A stretch of DNA of 64,000 nucleotides from Edolisoma coerulescens (GCA_013397115.1 VWZW01001657.1:2844291-2908290), one strand, 5' to 3'. Shown: positions 35,801 to 49,531, counted from the first letter of the stretch. Numbers and translations: made by a program. Notes: a model not told the origin generated them from the letters alone.

Positions 35801-36991
35801 TGAAGCTAATGTAGTGCTAGAGTTATTAGAAGGCATGAGAATTTTTAAAGTAAGCTACTTCATTGACTAGCTCTGCTTGCTAGGCAAAATAAAAAAATAA
35901 ATTAAAAAAAATTTAAAGAGCTTACAATTTGTTCCTAGAAACTTACATTAACTTAATATGTGTTACGTGGATAAGACACGAGCACCTTCTTCTGTGTTGT
36001 GAAAAGGTGTGCATGGGATGGCTTTCTGCAAGGTAAAACATCCCTGGAAAGTTCACCTTCCTGTGCCGTGTTCTATTTTTGTTCAATAGTCCTTGAACTA
36101 GAACTCCTTAATGTCTTTCCCAATTAAGAGAAAGATAATCCCAAGGAAGATAGGGCATTGCAGGGACCTCACATGTCATCTTGCACATGACATTTGTTCT
36201 GTGAGTATGTTTGGATGTAAGTCCCTCTGGTTTTTTCTCTTCCCCCTCTCCCCACCATTGCCTTCAAGCCTAAACAGTCTTCAGATACACCAAATTGTGA
36301 CTAAAGCTCAGATCAAAAGGGAGTAGCCATTAAATAAAAAGCCAATGTTAGAATCAGGTATATCTGTACATCTCCTAACGCTGCACAGTTGAAAAGCTTT
36401 ACTTAAAACTGATTAAATGCTTAGTCCACCTATCCTCCATATTTCTTCTTTCAATATTTATATTTTTGCTCTTGATTCTCTTGTGCAGATCTGTATTTTA
36501 TCAAAATGCCTTCAGCTTTGTCCATTGCTGAACCTGTATTAGAAACAACCTTTAGGAAAAAAAAAATTAGCCATTACATACAAGTAATTTAGAAAATAGC
36601 TTCTAATCCTTGTTAAGTGAACTACATTCAGAAACTACATTATTCAAAAACAAATACAAAATTTTTATGAAAGCAAAAGGGATTGCTCTTCTATTTGGGG
36701 TAAACATTACAACTTCTTGATATAGGAAATGTAGAATTTCTTTGGCTTTTGCTTGATATGTAAATGTGAAGTGGAGATATCACATGTGAATGGTTTTGCA
36801 GTGTGGTGACTTGCTGGGTTCTGATTTATTTTAATATTTATGTGCTAGTTTCTTTCATTAATACTGTGTTTTCGTTTTGATTTGTAAGGCTACTTCTTAT
36901 ACTTCTTATTTGCATCTATTCCCAGAAGAGCCCTGTTATATGTTGAGTAGAGCATCAAGAGGATGCAGATCAAATGCCCTTTGAAAATGAG

Positions 36992-37000
<9 letters not shown>

Positions 37001-37022
<22 letters not shown>
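37001..37022. repeat. Poly-T tract (22 bp)
   Basis: An uninterrupted run of 22 T. No flanking target duplication or retrotransposed body was evident on either side. Confidence 0.95.
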
Positions 37023-39814
37023 AGAATAGGGATAATTAAAATTCAGGCAAAGTTTGATTTCCTGCTCATACTATGTAGCAGTATTACGTATTTTCATGCT
37101 CTGTCACTCCTTCTTTTAATTGCTTTCTATTTATGGTAGTTCCTTAGAAAACATTTTATCTTAATAAGAACAACCTATCAAGCACAAAAGCCAGCAGACT
37201 TCACAGTATCACACTCTCCATACAGGAGTTTATCTTGTTGCTGCCACTGCTGCATTCCACACTGCTCTGATGTTGGAAAATGAGTTGTTTTTAATGGCTG
37301 ATTTTTGACTGACAAAAGCAGAGGGGGCACCACTGGCTCATCAGAAAATAACACGATTAGAACCAAGTGAGCAGACACACAAGAGGTTACAGAGCTTTGG
37401 GAGAAATGTGCTGAACACCAGCACCTCTGATCAGCATTAGCATTCCCTCTTTGTTGCAGAGACTCTTTAAAATGCCATTTGCATTGATGATGGTATAATT
37501 GACATGGCTCCCTAAGGAGCTGTAGGGATTGGAGGAAGCTTAAATATCAGGAAAAGTCATCTGTTCTTAGGACTCTTTTATAGTCTGACATCTCATTGCT
37601 GGCAGGTTTTGCTTTGTTTTATGTTATCATTCTATTAATAAACGGCCATCAGTACTTACGGCTCTTCTCAAGTTCCCAGCAGTATTTTTGTTAAATCTAA
37701 TTGAACATTAACTTGCTAATTAGCATTACCACTTCATTCTATTGGATAATTGACTGCGTATTTCTGTCTTGAATGGCTTTTCTGGAAGATATAGTGAAAT
37801 AAACTTTTATAATGAAATTATCAACTTTTATAAAAGGTCTCATTATTTCAGCAGTAAAAGTAGTAGGATGTGTAATAAAAATTCTGTATTTGCTTCTCAA
37901 AGCTCTAAAGGCTAGGGATAGGGCAAGTATACAAATAAATGACTAGTAACTACAGAATTAAGGAACTTAAAATATTAAATGGATTTGGGAATGAATACAT
38001 GATTTGTGTGTCCATACATGTTATGTATTTAGTGAAAAGAACTTCATAATGAAAATGGTATCAGGAGTAGGAGAGGTGCTGACTTAATCTGTGGCATGTA
38101 AGTGTGATTGCTTGTCTTTGGAAACAAAAGCTTTCATTTGAATTCAGTAAAAGATACTGGATGAAATTGTGGTCTGATACTTAAGTGCAAATTTGCAGTA
38201 ATTTTACTGAAGGCTTAACTTAATCCTACACTAAACCAGCACTAAAAATTACATTATATTTAGTTAGTCTATATTCTTTTAACCTACAATTGAGGTGAAG
38301 CCCCTTGCTCTGAAAGGAGATACTGTGTGTTAAGCTCTTTGAGATGAACATTGGACATACTGGTAATTTTAGGCACACCAAAGAGAAATTGCAATGGTGA
38401 ACAACTTTGAGTGCTTATTTTATGCAAAGGTTGAAATGCAATTCCAGAGCAGTGCAGTATTGCAGTTTGAATTTCAGCTTTTTGTATGGGTAAAAGAGGT
38501 TTGAAAACAGTTAGTAATTATGTTTAGCAAGCATTTTTCTTAAGTGTGTTAAAGACAGAAACCAACCACATTACACATCAAATTGTGGAAGGGAGAGGGG
38601 GAGGAACGTCTCTAAGTGAATTTTTTTGGTGCAAGTTTTCTCATGATTTTGCCCTAAATTCCAAATATTTCATGTTAATTCTATCAGTTAATGAATTATT
38701 GAAGGTTTAGAAGTACCTGTACAGAGTAGAGACTGACAAAGGATTTCCTTTTCTGAAAGTGTAATTAAGGAAGTAGGAAGACAACATTAGATGAGCGTGG
38801 AAAGAAAAGTGGAAAATTTTGGAGTAACTAGTGTTAAGGTAGATGCAAAAGCCATGACAAATTCACTCTCATAGGCTTCTTTTTTGACAATCAAAAGAAA
38901 AACACCAGTGCCTTTTTACAGGTCTAATAGTGATTGATGCACCATTGGAAAAGAAGATCGAGGCTGGAGGTAAAACATAAACAGTTCAGGCACTTCACAA
39001 AGATTCTCTTGGCCGTGTGTCAGATAATGACACAGTTAAGCTACCACACTGTTAGTTCCCCTTGCTTTCTCTCACAGTGTTAGCACTGTACCCTTACTTG
39101 TCTGAAAATTAATTTCATGTGTCATCCACCAACCAGTTCAAGACATCTACAGAAACAGTGTGGTGTTTGAAATGAAATGATTTAATATTGGTTCTTCAAA
39201 TCTAGATAGTTTTTTCTTCATTTAAATACTTTTGACTCAATTTAGGCTATCATAGGTTAAAGGTGATACTTGAGAGTGGGGAGCTTGGTTCTATTTATTT
39301 GTACTTTTTGAAAACATAGCAAATACTAAAGGGTATTAAAAAGGATGCCTTTCTATAATTTGTAATCTTCAAACTTCTGAATTACACAAGAAATGTGAAT
39401 GATCACAATGACCCATGGCATGTTCCCTCTTCCCGTTTTTGTTTAAGTAACTGCTGCTATTTGCAATTGTAATTCTCTTTTCACATCTTGCCCTGCATTT
39501 TCAAGGAGCTGGTGCTGAAAAGAATGACCCTAAGACTGTTATTTATCACAAAACATTTACCAGTGGTGGCATTTTTGTAACTTGATCAAATTCTAGCTCT
39601 GGTAATTTCATTTCCCTTGCCTCAGGTATCTGTATAATTGCCTGGAATTATATTTTTCGTGTCTCCTCTTATTGCCTGCTGAGCAGTGGCTGTATTGCAC
39701 CCCAGCTGAAGAATGGGTTGCAGGGGGGGATGAAGTCTTCCTGACATTTCTTGAAACAATCTGAAAGGTTATTATTACCTCTAGGAAATTTCAGAATCCA
39801 TGTTCTGTTGATGC

Positions 39815-39819
39815 CTAAG
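39815..39819. repeat. Target-site duplication, left copy (CTAAG)
   Basis: It is identical to 40466-40470 on the other side of the solo LTR. Confidence 0.88.
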
Positions 39820-40465
39820 TGTCTTGGTTTGAAAGACAGGTTTCTGCTCAGGAAGGCAGGAGCCTCCCTTGGAATGGAGGATGAAACCCCCTTCCCTCCG
39901 AATTATTATAATTTTGGAATTAAGGGCTTTCAGGCAAAGATATAAGGAATAGGAATAACAGTTCTTTNTGATGGCGGCTCGCCTGGGCCGGGGAGGGATG
40001 GAAGAAAGGCTTCACAAAGCCCCGGACAGCCGATCCCGATGGCCAGCCGGACCCTCGGGAACAGCGGGCGTGCAGCGAAGGCTCACAGGAGTAGCCCAGG
40101 AGCGGCGAGGCAGGGCAGCCGCAGCCCAGCTTTCAGCTGGGCAGGGAAAAAAGCAGCCTTGGGGTCCCGGCGATTTTCTCTGAGGCACGGTGGTGGAAAA
40201 AGCCGGAGAAAAGCCGGACTCCACAGTGGTGGGTTCTCCCCCAGAAGTGAACGTGGCCTCTCTCTCCCCCAAACGCCCAGAGAACCCCGTGCCAGGCTCC
40301 GCACCTCACCCCAAGTAAAAAGAGGCAGCTCGCAGACCCTCCCTCCCTGTGGCCAGGTCCTTTTGTCTCTCTTAAGTACTCAGTGATTTGTCTCCTAGCT
40401 GCCTGTATGGGAAAAATTCTTTAAGAGAAAAGGAAAACAAAAGGGTGACTTGTAAAACCCAAACA
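39820..40465. mobile_element. Solo LTR of an endogenous retrovirus, with 5-bp TSD
   Basis: This 646-bp element begins TGTCTTGGTTTG and ends AACCCAAACA, giving TG...CA termini with imperfect inverted ends (9 of 12). It is flanked by the perfect direct duplication CTAAG at 39815-39819 and 40466-40470. The opening text resembles LTRs abundant in songbird genomes. A 5-bp duplication suggests an ERVL-like class. It is markedly GC- and CpG-rich inside (39970-40300) compared with its AT-rich surroundings, as expected for a fairly young LTR. No internal viral genes are present, so it is a product of LTR-LTR recombination. One unresolved base lies at 39967. Orientation was not determined. Confidence 0.88.
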
Positions 40466-40470
40466 CTAAG
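40466..40470. repeat. Target-site duplication, right copy (CTAAG)
   Basis: It is identical to 39815-39819. Confidence 0.88.
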
Positions 40471-42609
40471 AAATTATTATTCAAAGCTTAGCCTTCTTCC
40501 AAAGGGGTGGGGGGAGGAAATTCAGTCATAACACTGGTGTATCCTGAGCACAGAAATTGCTTACCTATTTGCATTGTAGTTTATTATTACTGCTGTGTTT
40601 TCTGTACTCCTGTATGCTAGTATAGAAGGAAAAAATAGACTTTTTCCTATCTTTATGGCACATGGGAGAGAAATGCTTTGGTTTTTTTCTTTATAGTCTT
40701 TGTATGGACAGCTGTTTTAAATTATATCTGACCTTCAGTAACCTTGTCATAAGAACTGCTATGGATTTGTTTTTATCACATCATGAAATGGCTCTCAGTT
40801 TAAAACTCCACCCAAAGCCAGTCAATCAAAATACTTTCACTACTTCCCTGCCATGACTATGTTACAAGAGCCCATATGGCAGTGATACTGAACCTCTACT
40901 TTGTGCAGTACTGGTCCTGGTTTTGGGGTTTTTTTGTTGTTTTTTTTTTTCCCAAGGAAAGAAGGAAATTCTAAAAATATTAAACTGAATATTTTCAGGC
41001 TTGACCTTTGTAAGAGACTAATAACTCAATTATTTTCAGGCCAAGGATATTTTCCCCAGGGAACCTACCTGCAAAATAGGAATTTGGATTTCTCAAAGAA
41101 TACTATGATAAAATGTATTAAAGGTGAGAGGTGTTAAACTCCGAACTGTTTGGTGAGTCTTCAGAGACTTCATTTGAGCTTTGTTTGTCCTTCTGGGACC
41201 ACAAGTCCCCAAGCACTTGGAAGAAGCTTGGATTGTTTGCCCTAACCATGTGAGTTTTTAATGTTTAATACATGGTTTATATGGTAACTGTGGTTCATGC
41301 AATTTTCTTGGACAAGACTAGAAGATGGAGCTTTTCCTTTTTGCTAGACAAGAAAGAAAAATGACATCTCATTGCTTTAAATTAAAAAGAGGTGTAAGGC
41401 ATCCACATCAAGAGTCACAGACATCTTTTTCAACCCAAACTCCATGTAAGGAGCAGCAAGGGGGAGCTTTTAAATTCCAGACAGTGGTGCAGTCTCTAGA
41501 GATGCCATTCAGATATGCCAAAAGTATTCATCATGCACTAAAAGCTGTTCCAAGCTGTGCTGCCTTTCATGTAAGTGCAGTTGTCTGCACACTGTCCTTA
41601 AATCAACAGCCGTTTATTGAATGTTTTCTATAAACTTTGGCACCTGGTAGTTATTTCTGGCCCTGTTTCTGTGTCAGGAGTGGTATTACAGTTGGATGTC
41701 AGGAAGCCAAACAAATCTGATATACTGGTAAATGAACATGGTTTAAACTGGGCCTGGATTCTTCCTTGAAACTTCACTTTCCTTTTCAGCTTGAAAAAAA
41801 CAGAAATTCAATGAACAGAGTATTACCAAGGCCCTTGGTGAAAATGCAGATGTCTTGATGCTGGAATACATGTCTATCCAGAGAGAGCTGAGCGTCCTTT
41901 GTTGCCAAGTTGCTAATTATTCACAGAAAAGAATAAAGCTGAGCATGGTTTTCCCAAATGATTTGATATTATACTCTGAATTAAAAATACATTATGTAAA
42001 ATGCTGATGTGGTAGAAAGGGTTTTTGTCAGTACAAGACTACAAGGTTGTCATGGTATTTAGCCTAGTAAAATCTGGGACAACAGGTAGAATGGTTGCAA
42101 GAAAATATGCTGCAGCAAAGCAGCTGATGTCATGATGTGTATCACCTGTGCTCTGTTGTAGGATGAACGATTTATCGCTGACCAGCTCCCCTTCCTTGGA
42201 AGGTGTAGTAGACTTTGATCTCTGATATGTGGGAATTATTTGCATGTGTGGCCAGGGTCACTTGGCAGTTCTAGCCATGTAGCTGAGGTCAGTTTGACTC
42301 ATAGCCAGTTAATGTAATTTGAATTTCTCAGCCTGCAGTGCCAGAAAGTATTAATTATGATCAAACCTGACATTATGAGCAAAAGTTTTGGTTGAATATA
42401 ATTTTAGGAAGACATCTCTGCCTTTTGGGCCTTGTTCCCAATTATGCAGGTTGTCTAGAAGATGTTGCTTTAAGCGTCCTAATAATATGGTTTTTCATCT
42501 GAATTTTACATATTGCAATTTTCTTCTTTTATATAGAGAAAATTAATGTATCTTGAAGACAGTATGTTTTTCTGGAAGCAGACATGATGTGCTGTAGTTA
42601 TAACATGTA

Positions 42610-42725
42610 GATTGTCCCACTGTACACTGCACTGACATGACCCCATCCTGAGTACTGTGTGCAGTGTTGGGTGCCTCAGTACAATAAGCACACCAGACTC
42701 TCAGAATATGTCCAGAGATGGTTTT
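42610..42725 (+). mobile_element. Old CR1 LINE fragment
   Basis: Text such as GACCCCATCCTGAGTACTGT, GTGCAGTGTTGGGTGCCTCA and TATGTCCAGAGATGG follows the CR1 ORF2 3' region (tgagtactgtgtccagt...gcccctca...gtgtccagaga). It is short and strongly diverged; the ends are approximate. Confidence 0.65.
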
Positions 42726-45700
42726 ATGATGGGATATTGTATTTCCTTAGTCTCTCTTCTGGGACTTATTAGGGGGCAGCCGTGAAGTTCTTTGATGGAA
42801 ATACTGTTAAACCTCAGCTGAGCAGGAATATCAATGCATTTAATGAAAATGGTGGTGGTCAGAAGCCTTGGATGTGGAGAAGAAAAGGCAGCTGGCTTCC
42901 TGTAAGTAAGGGTCATTTGATTTCTTGCTTTGGTTTTTTTTCCCCCCCGTATTCTGCAGTCTGAGATATAGGGAGCAGATGGTAATAGGAACTGGGAGGC
43001 CAAGCAAGCCAGTGCTGGGGAAAATGAAAGCAACTGTCAAGCAGAGGCAGGTAAGATCTCTTGGGACTGCAAAGTTCATAGATCTGTTATGCACCCTTTG
43101 TGAGTAAGGAGCACAGGCCTTGCGCAGATTTGACATTCATGGAACTGCTTTACCAGCTGTAACTAACTGCTGTGGCCCTTGATGCCTGCCCATTATTTCC
43201 AGCTATGGCTCTTGAGAAAAGAGCAAAGGTCCTTGATATTCTAAAAGAAAACTAGAAACAGAGCTCTATGTATGTGTGTGTTTGTGATTTTTTGCTTCCT
43301 TCCTGGTAAAAGGAGAAAAGTAGACGAAATAAATTTATTGCTTATGCTTTATTATGTAAGACAGTTTTACTGAAAATACTTGGGAATTATCTAGGGTGAA
43401 AGGAAGGTCATGCTTTTGTCGAAGTATTAACTATTACCCAGTCTGTGTCTCGGCCTGTGCTTTTATTATCCCTGGATATTTTGAGACGTTTTTTCTGATA
43501 AACACCAGGAAATTAAAGAATTTTTTAAGTTTTTGTAATGGTTAAACATGAATCACATATTATGCTGGTTGACTAGAGCTGTTAGCTCTCCTTTATGGGT
43601 GAAGCAGGACTGCATGATAGCTGCTAGGGGAGGCTGTGCTGTAAGCCTACAGCTGGTGCACCCCCCCGGTTCTGGGCTTGTCTGTTAGATATTCACAAGC
43701 AATCTGGGCCATGTGCTCCATTTGAGCTTAGAATCATCTATTCATGATGAGTGCAAGGGAAACCTGGTCCCAGGTAATACTTGGGAATAAGCAGAGGTAT
43801 TTCAATCCAATCTATTTAAGAACTCTTGCATACTTTGCCCTAGTATTTTCTTTCCTAGAGAAAAAGTACTAATGTTTGCTTCTCCTCTCATAAGAACTTA
43901 CTTGCCATTGTCAACTCCCAGCATTTAGAAGAAGGACAGAATTGTTAAAGGCACAGGGATTGCAATTCAGGTCTCCCATTATTTTTCCTTTACAGTCAAA
44001 AAATCCCCACATTTCTTGACTCTTACAATTTTCTCAGTCCCTCTGAGCATAATGTCACCTTGCTTTTGAAAAAAAAAAAGTAATATTTTTTATTTTGAGA
44101 GATCAAACAAAGTATCATGACTTTTCTAGTTTCAGGGCTCTGTGCTGTCACTTGTTTGGTCCATCTGCTGTTGTTTCTGTGGCATCAGTTTTCTGCCCAT
44201 CTGTGACTTTATTCCATCATTTTTGTGCCTGGCTCTGATCAGGCTTGTCTCGTATTAATTTGTTCTGAATCTCTTTGCTATTCTTAGTAGCAATCACTCG
44301 ATTCTTCTCTTTTCACCTTTTTTCTGCTTGGTGCCTTTGATTACTGTTTGTCTTTTGTGCTTCAGACTGTAGATGGTGGCTAGGGAAGGACAGGAATAAG
44401 TTAGTCTTCATTCAGACAGAATAAACAACAATGGCTTATACTGACACAGAGCTCATGTCAGGTGACTTCTTGCAACCTGGTTTCACATTGGTGGTTTCTC
44501 TTGACACTGACACTGCTCAGTTCATGGTTTTTTGCTTTAAGAAAAGCTGCTACTCTGCTGGTAAGAGTCCTTTCCCCACTGCTTTCTAAGATAAATCTTC
44601 CCTGCTTTTATTTCTAGATAAAACCAAAAAGACTGAAAAGGGCTCAGCATCGCCCCTTATTTCAGCTGAAGCTTTGAGTGTTCAGCAAGGCCTGTCTTGT
44701 TCATGTCCATGGTGTGTTTATTTCTCTGTTTGAAAATGAGCAAGCTATCAGAATAACTTCATGTAGGATGGCAGTCATGAGGTCTTCACTGAGCTCTTCA
44801 CCACTTTCTCACGAGCCACTAACAGGCAGGCCAGTGTATGCAGAAAAAAAATGCCCCAGTTCTAAGTTCCCCAAATGAAACCAGGGCCATTTTGCCCCCT
44901 CTCCAAACCTAGAATTGCATCTCTCTATCCCTCCTTAAAGCGGCTTAATCTAAACTAGTTAAAGTATTAAGCTGAAATAGACTTGACTTTACTTTGTTTT
45001 CTTAAAATCACGTTATCATCCTATTGACCATGTTACCCATGTATCACTGGTTTCTGGTACTTGATTTATTGTTGACCAAACTAGCAGGATGATTTCAGTG
45101 TTTCAGGTAAACTACTGAAATCTCTAATGGCTGGTTAGAAGTTGAAAAAACAATGAAAAAGGAAATAGAAAATACACTCAGTTAAATGTTTTTGTCCCAT
45201 ATTTCTTGACTTCAGAAGATGTGCCTTCTCTGGACAGTGTGTAGTTCCTTATGAAGATGCTCTCATTTACTTGCCAAGCTTCTAGATTTTTAATGAGGTA
45301 GCTTGGAGTAAGTTTTGTGGGTTGATTGACTTCTCTTCATAAAGCATAGAAATACAGAAAATACAGTTCTCCAGAAAGTCACTGTACTGCTGTAAATCCA
45401 GAAGCACCAGCTGTTGGTTTGGTTTTGCTTCAGGCTGAGTTTGAAATTGCTTGATGCATTAACAGTGTACTTGCTTACCCTTACAGGGTTGGATCCTGTT
45501 AGATGTTGTTAGTTTACTTTTGAAAATCTTATATTTGTGGTGCTTGGTTTGTAGAGGGTATTTGTATCCCTGTAGCATTTGTTTTTCTTGAGCTTCAGTA
45601 TATGCTCCGAGCCATGACTTAATGTAACTCTTGTCTTAAGGATTAGATTTGCTGCTGTGAAGGGCTTTTCCTCCAGCTTGCTTGGTCCCTGAAGCAGAAA

Positions 45701-46429
45701 AGCATTCAGCATTTAACTGTTCCTTGTGTATGAGGTATGTAGAATTGACCATTTTGACTCCTAGATGCCTCCTACCAAGTCACATATTGGCCATCACTTT
45801 GCCAAATTTTCTACAGTGTCTTACAGAGAAAAGTATAATAATAAAAGGATTTTTCGAAACGTACGTCCACTCAAAGTAAACAGAGCATGTATGAAGCAAA
45901 CCTCTAGTGTCTTTTCCCCCTTCCTGATAATATTATGTGGAATTGGTATTCCCTGTGGGTGCACTGGTATATATGCTTTTGTCTGCAGAAGCAGGCATGC
46001 TGATAGTTTTTGTAAAAATAATTTCAGTGGCAGTCCAAGGTAAAGCTAGTAATAAAAACGTCTTTTCCTTCTGAAAGTCAGTGTGGATCCAGTCAATTTT
46101 ATTATTATCTTGTCTGCCATGTGTGAGAGTCCTGGTGGATATGTTCTCCGCTTCTGCTTTATTACCAAAATATGAACAGGGAAAGTAAAACTATGAAAAA
46201 AAATTAAAAGGTAAGAGCCTATCGCAATTTCCAGGAGCTATAAGAAAATGATAAGAACTGGGGCATGAATATGTAGCAAAATTTTATCATGTCTACTTTA
46301 TCTCTCTTAACTTTACCTCCACTTGAGAACAGTAGATTAATGTTCTGAGTCGGAGTATTGAGGAGGAGAAGAAGAGAAAATGGAGTGAATTTCCATGGAA
46401 AACACAACTGTTTCGTGCTTATTTTTCTT

Positions 46430-46830
46430 TAGCTCCGTGCTGCCCAGTGCCATCGTCCTGGCTCCCGAGCCCTGCAGGTGGCAATCTTGTGCTGTCTGGG
46501 AGAAGCAATTCCCGGCCGTTCCCAACTGCAGCTGGGAGCCTGGGGGTTAAGGGCACGAGAGAGGGGATGGCAGCAGATGAAAAGAGAATTTATTTTTTTC
46601 ACTTCTTTTCTTCAGCTTTTAAGTCTTGCATCCCTCAATATTTCCTCACAACTCCTTAATCCCCAGGACTTAGTGCAGCAATTAGCTGGCGGGGAGGGGA
46701 GGCAGCGGCAGTGCGGCAGCCGTAGCAGCGCTGCTGGCTGAGCGCAGGGAAGCAAAGCTGCAGCAGGGTTGCTCTCCGTGCTCCTGCCTCAGCACCCAAA
46801 CCCTCCCTCCTGTAGGTTTTCAGGGCTCGA
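46430..46830. promoter_or_regulatory. CpG-enriched patch in the desert
   Basis: Two GC-rich segments (46432-46565 and 46680-46830) contain clustered CpG, with words such as CCCGGCCG and GGCAGCGGCAGTGCGGCAGC. The surrounding tens of kilobases are CpG-poor. There is no coding exon and no recognised repeat. It could be a non-coding RNA promoter, an enhancer, or a decayed insertion. Confidence 0.4.
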
Positions 46831-47263
46831 GTGGGATCACTAGAGGAGTCTTAACTTTGTTTTCCCTTATGTAGCATGACCCCGATGTTCACTAAGTTTG
46901 AAAACCAAACAACTTCCTTTAACCTCTGTCAAACAGAAATTGTTCCGTGGAAGGATGGCTGAGAAGGATGTGGCCCATTCCAGTTCTAGGGTCTGGTGAT
47001 TATTCGTCTTTCAACCTTTATCAGCAGGACCTAGAAGAGTAAAGGTCTGAAATGTAGAATACACTTTGGAAAATGCAGTAATTTTCTGGATGAAGATGAG
47101 AAAAGAAAAAAACTTTCAGTGACCAGTTTTTAAGAGAAACAGGACTAAAGTGACATTTTAACTCTGTATATGCAAGTAGTTTCCTGCCTATGTTCTTTTA
47201 CAATAAAATAGACTTTGCTGGCTTTTATGTACTACTATACTATAATGAAATTATACAAGTAAT

Positions 47264-47291
47264 TCTATCTATCTATCTATCTATCTATCTA
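47264..47291. repeat. (CTAT)7 microsatellite
   Basis: Seven perfect tetranucleotide units, followed by a degenerate ACATATAT tail. Confidence 0.97.
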
Positions 47292-49526
47292 CATATATCT
47301 CAGGGTTACACTAGGATTAAAATCTTAGCAGCTATGGTTGGATTTAAGACTTCCCTGACTCTAAAACTTCATATCCATGGATAGCCTTTTTTTCCCAATC
47401 TCTGGGCGATGAGGAGGCTGGACAGACCTCCAAAATCTCTCTTACACACAGCTCTGCAAAATACGTATTTACTTGAGATTGCATATTTCAGCAGAAGACT
47501 CAAATACACCAGGGAAATTTGGGAGAGAAAACCTGTGACTGGGAACTGCAGAACAGTAACTCCATTCAGTTTGGTACAGGGAATGCAATTTATGTGTCTG
47601 CAGGAAAGTGAGTGAATTCAGACCTCAGAATAGGGATAGCAGTCCTGTCTGGATGTAAATCGTGCAGCAAAATATCATCATCCTTGCTCTCATATCAGTA
47701 TATCACCTAAAGAATTTCAAAACCTGAAGGGTGTAAGCATGGGCCTGACTGAATTTTGAGATAAAATGGGGATGCAGTTTTGGAATGAAATGAGCATCTA
47801 ATCATCTGGCTGCTTGCACCCTTAATCTTTAGGTGATCTAGGCATGCAAAGGGAATCCGACAGTATGAACCTGCAGTGGTTTAAGCCAGTTGTAATTTTG
47901 TGTGGTTGCAGATCCACTTTCCCTGCCGTGCATCTGACCCTAAGGTGAGCTGGCTTAACTGATCTAGGCCAACATTGTTTTTTCTCACTAGCAATTAGTT
48001 TTCAGCCAATCTGCTCCTGGAGCTGTTTGTTTCCAAGTCACACAGATGTCACTTCTCTCGAGAAGGGAGAGTGGAGTGGTTTTGTTGAATGGACCATGAT
48101 GACAATACACCTTAGGCTTTGTTCTCATGCATCAGAGCAACACAAGTGATAACCTGTGGTCACCTCCTTCTAAATGTACAGATAACCTCTTGAATGAGCG
48201 TATGGAAGGAACTGATGCAATAACAAAGATCTGCAGTGTAGTGAACTCCGAGTCGGAGAGGCTGGTGCACCGGGAAGAAGGAAAGAAAGATGCATGATGC
48301 ATCTGCAGTATTTTTATTGTTTAGCATTTCCCTCAGGCTGGCATTATTCATTCCTGCATTGTTTTTTTTTTTTTCCTTGACTAGCCACAGATTCAGATCT
48401 AACCCTAATGTGGCCTTCAGTGAAAGTTAAATGGCAGCTCTCCACATGAAGAGAAATCAGACCTGCTTTTAAAGCTCCATGGGAGATGGAGGCAGGAGGC
48501 TTTTCTTAGCCTAAGGCAGACAGAAGTGCTGCTGACTAAAAGCTTTTTTGGAAGCTATGCAATGAATTATCCCAATGCACAGCTCAATTGAAGGGAAAAA
48601 GATCTAACAAGCCTGAGTAGGTAATTTTTCATTAAAGTGTTAGTGAAGCTTGACATTCTTAATCTTGTTCTTCTTCCAGACCAGAATTCTGCTTCTAGCA
48701 TAAACTGTGTTCTAGAGGACGGCTCGACAGGCAAGTCCAAATAAACCTGTTCAAGAAACTTGTTTTTCTAGAAGACCTCTTTAATCACTCTGTATGGATT
48801 TGGTTTTCCCTTCATAGGAAATGAGCAAAAGAAATGATAGAGACGTGGTTAGGCTTTAATTTGTGTGCTGCAGCAGGCAGTTTGTGCTATGCTGAGCAAC
48901 TTAAAGCTGAAACAATTCTTAACTGAGTTCTTCTTAATAGCTGTTCTTTACTAAATAGTTTTTCTTTTTTTTCTTTCTTATGAAATGTTTCTCTCTTTTA
49001 AAAAGATACTCCATATAGGAATGCTTCCACCAGAACATATGGATGACTTCTTTACTTGATTCTGTCAGTTCATATCTTTGAATGATGAAAACAGAGTTCT
49101 GCCTTGTTACTGAATAAGCACAGAGAAAAATGTACTTTTTTAGTGTGTGGATTAGTACTGCCTCTGTCATTCTGGGGCTGGAATGTCTTGCAAAACACAA
49201 ATGGAACAGTCTTCACACAGATCTCTGAGAAGGGAATACTATTACACCTTTTAGCCTGGGAAACTACAGTGCCCCTCCGTGTTTGTAGTGCAAGTGCATC
49301 CATGCCCAGCATTGAAATGGTGTTTTATACTTCTCCCACAGTCATGCAAAGAATGACACTAAATCCGAGCTAAAGGAAAGTTATAGTCTGGATCAAACGA
49401 AGGGCAATGAACTAAGCAAATTTCAGGCAACTCTCCATGAACTGGAAATTAAAATTTCAGTTCTGAGACCAGTTTGAAACTAGTTAACCTCCGTAATTCA
49501 CAGTGCTTTGCCTTGTTGGAGAGATG

Positions 49527-49531
49527 CTATG
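49527..49531. repeat. Target-site duplication, left copy (CTATG)
   Basis: It matches 50153-50157 exactly. Confidence 0.87.

Larger units (their letters stand above)
17971..39814. other. Gene-poor interval upstream of CCNG1, part 1
   Basis: This is about 22 kb of AT-rich DNA with many stops in all frames. The largest open frames (for example 27404-27859 minus, 22000-22305 plus) show no recognisable domain and no consistent splice signals. Low-complexity T/G runs occur at 26137-26160, 26619-26645 and 32800-32870, and a T22 tract at 37001-37022. I see no protein-coding exon, tRNA or complete mobile element. Non-coding transcripts or conserved enhancers may be present but cannot be recognised by eye. 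Confidence 0.6.
40471..49526. other. Gene-poor interval upstream of CCNG1, part 2
   Basis: This is AT-rich sequence between the two solo LTRs. It contains an old CR1 fragment (about 42610-42725), a CpG-enriched patch (46430-46830) and a CTAT tetranucleotide run. No coding exon is supported. Confidence 0.6.

Noticed and set aside
40521..40533. Alternative right end of the first solo LTR at ...TCATAACA
   Set aside because: No matching target duplication follows there, whereas an end at 40465 gives TG...CA termini and a perfect CTAAG duplication.
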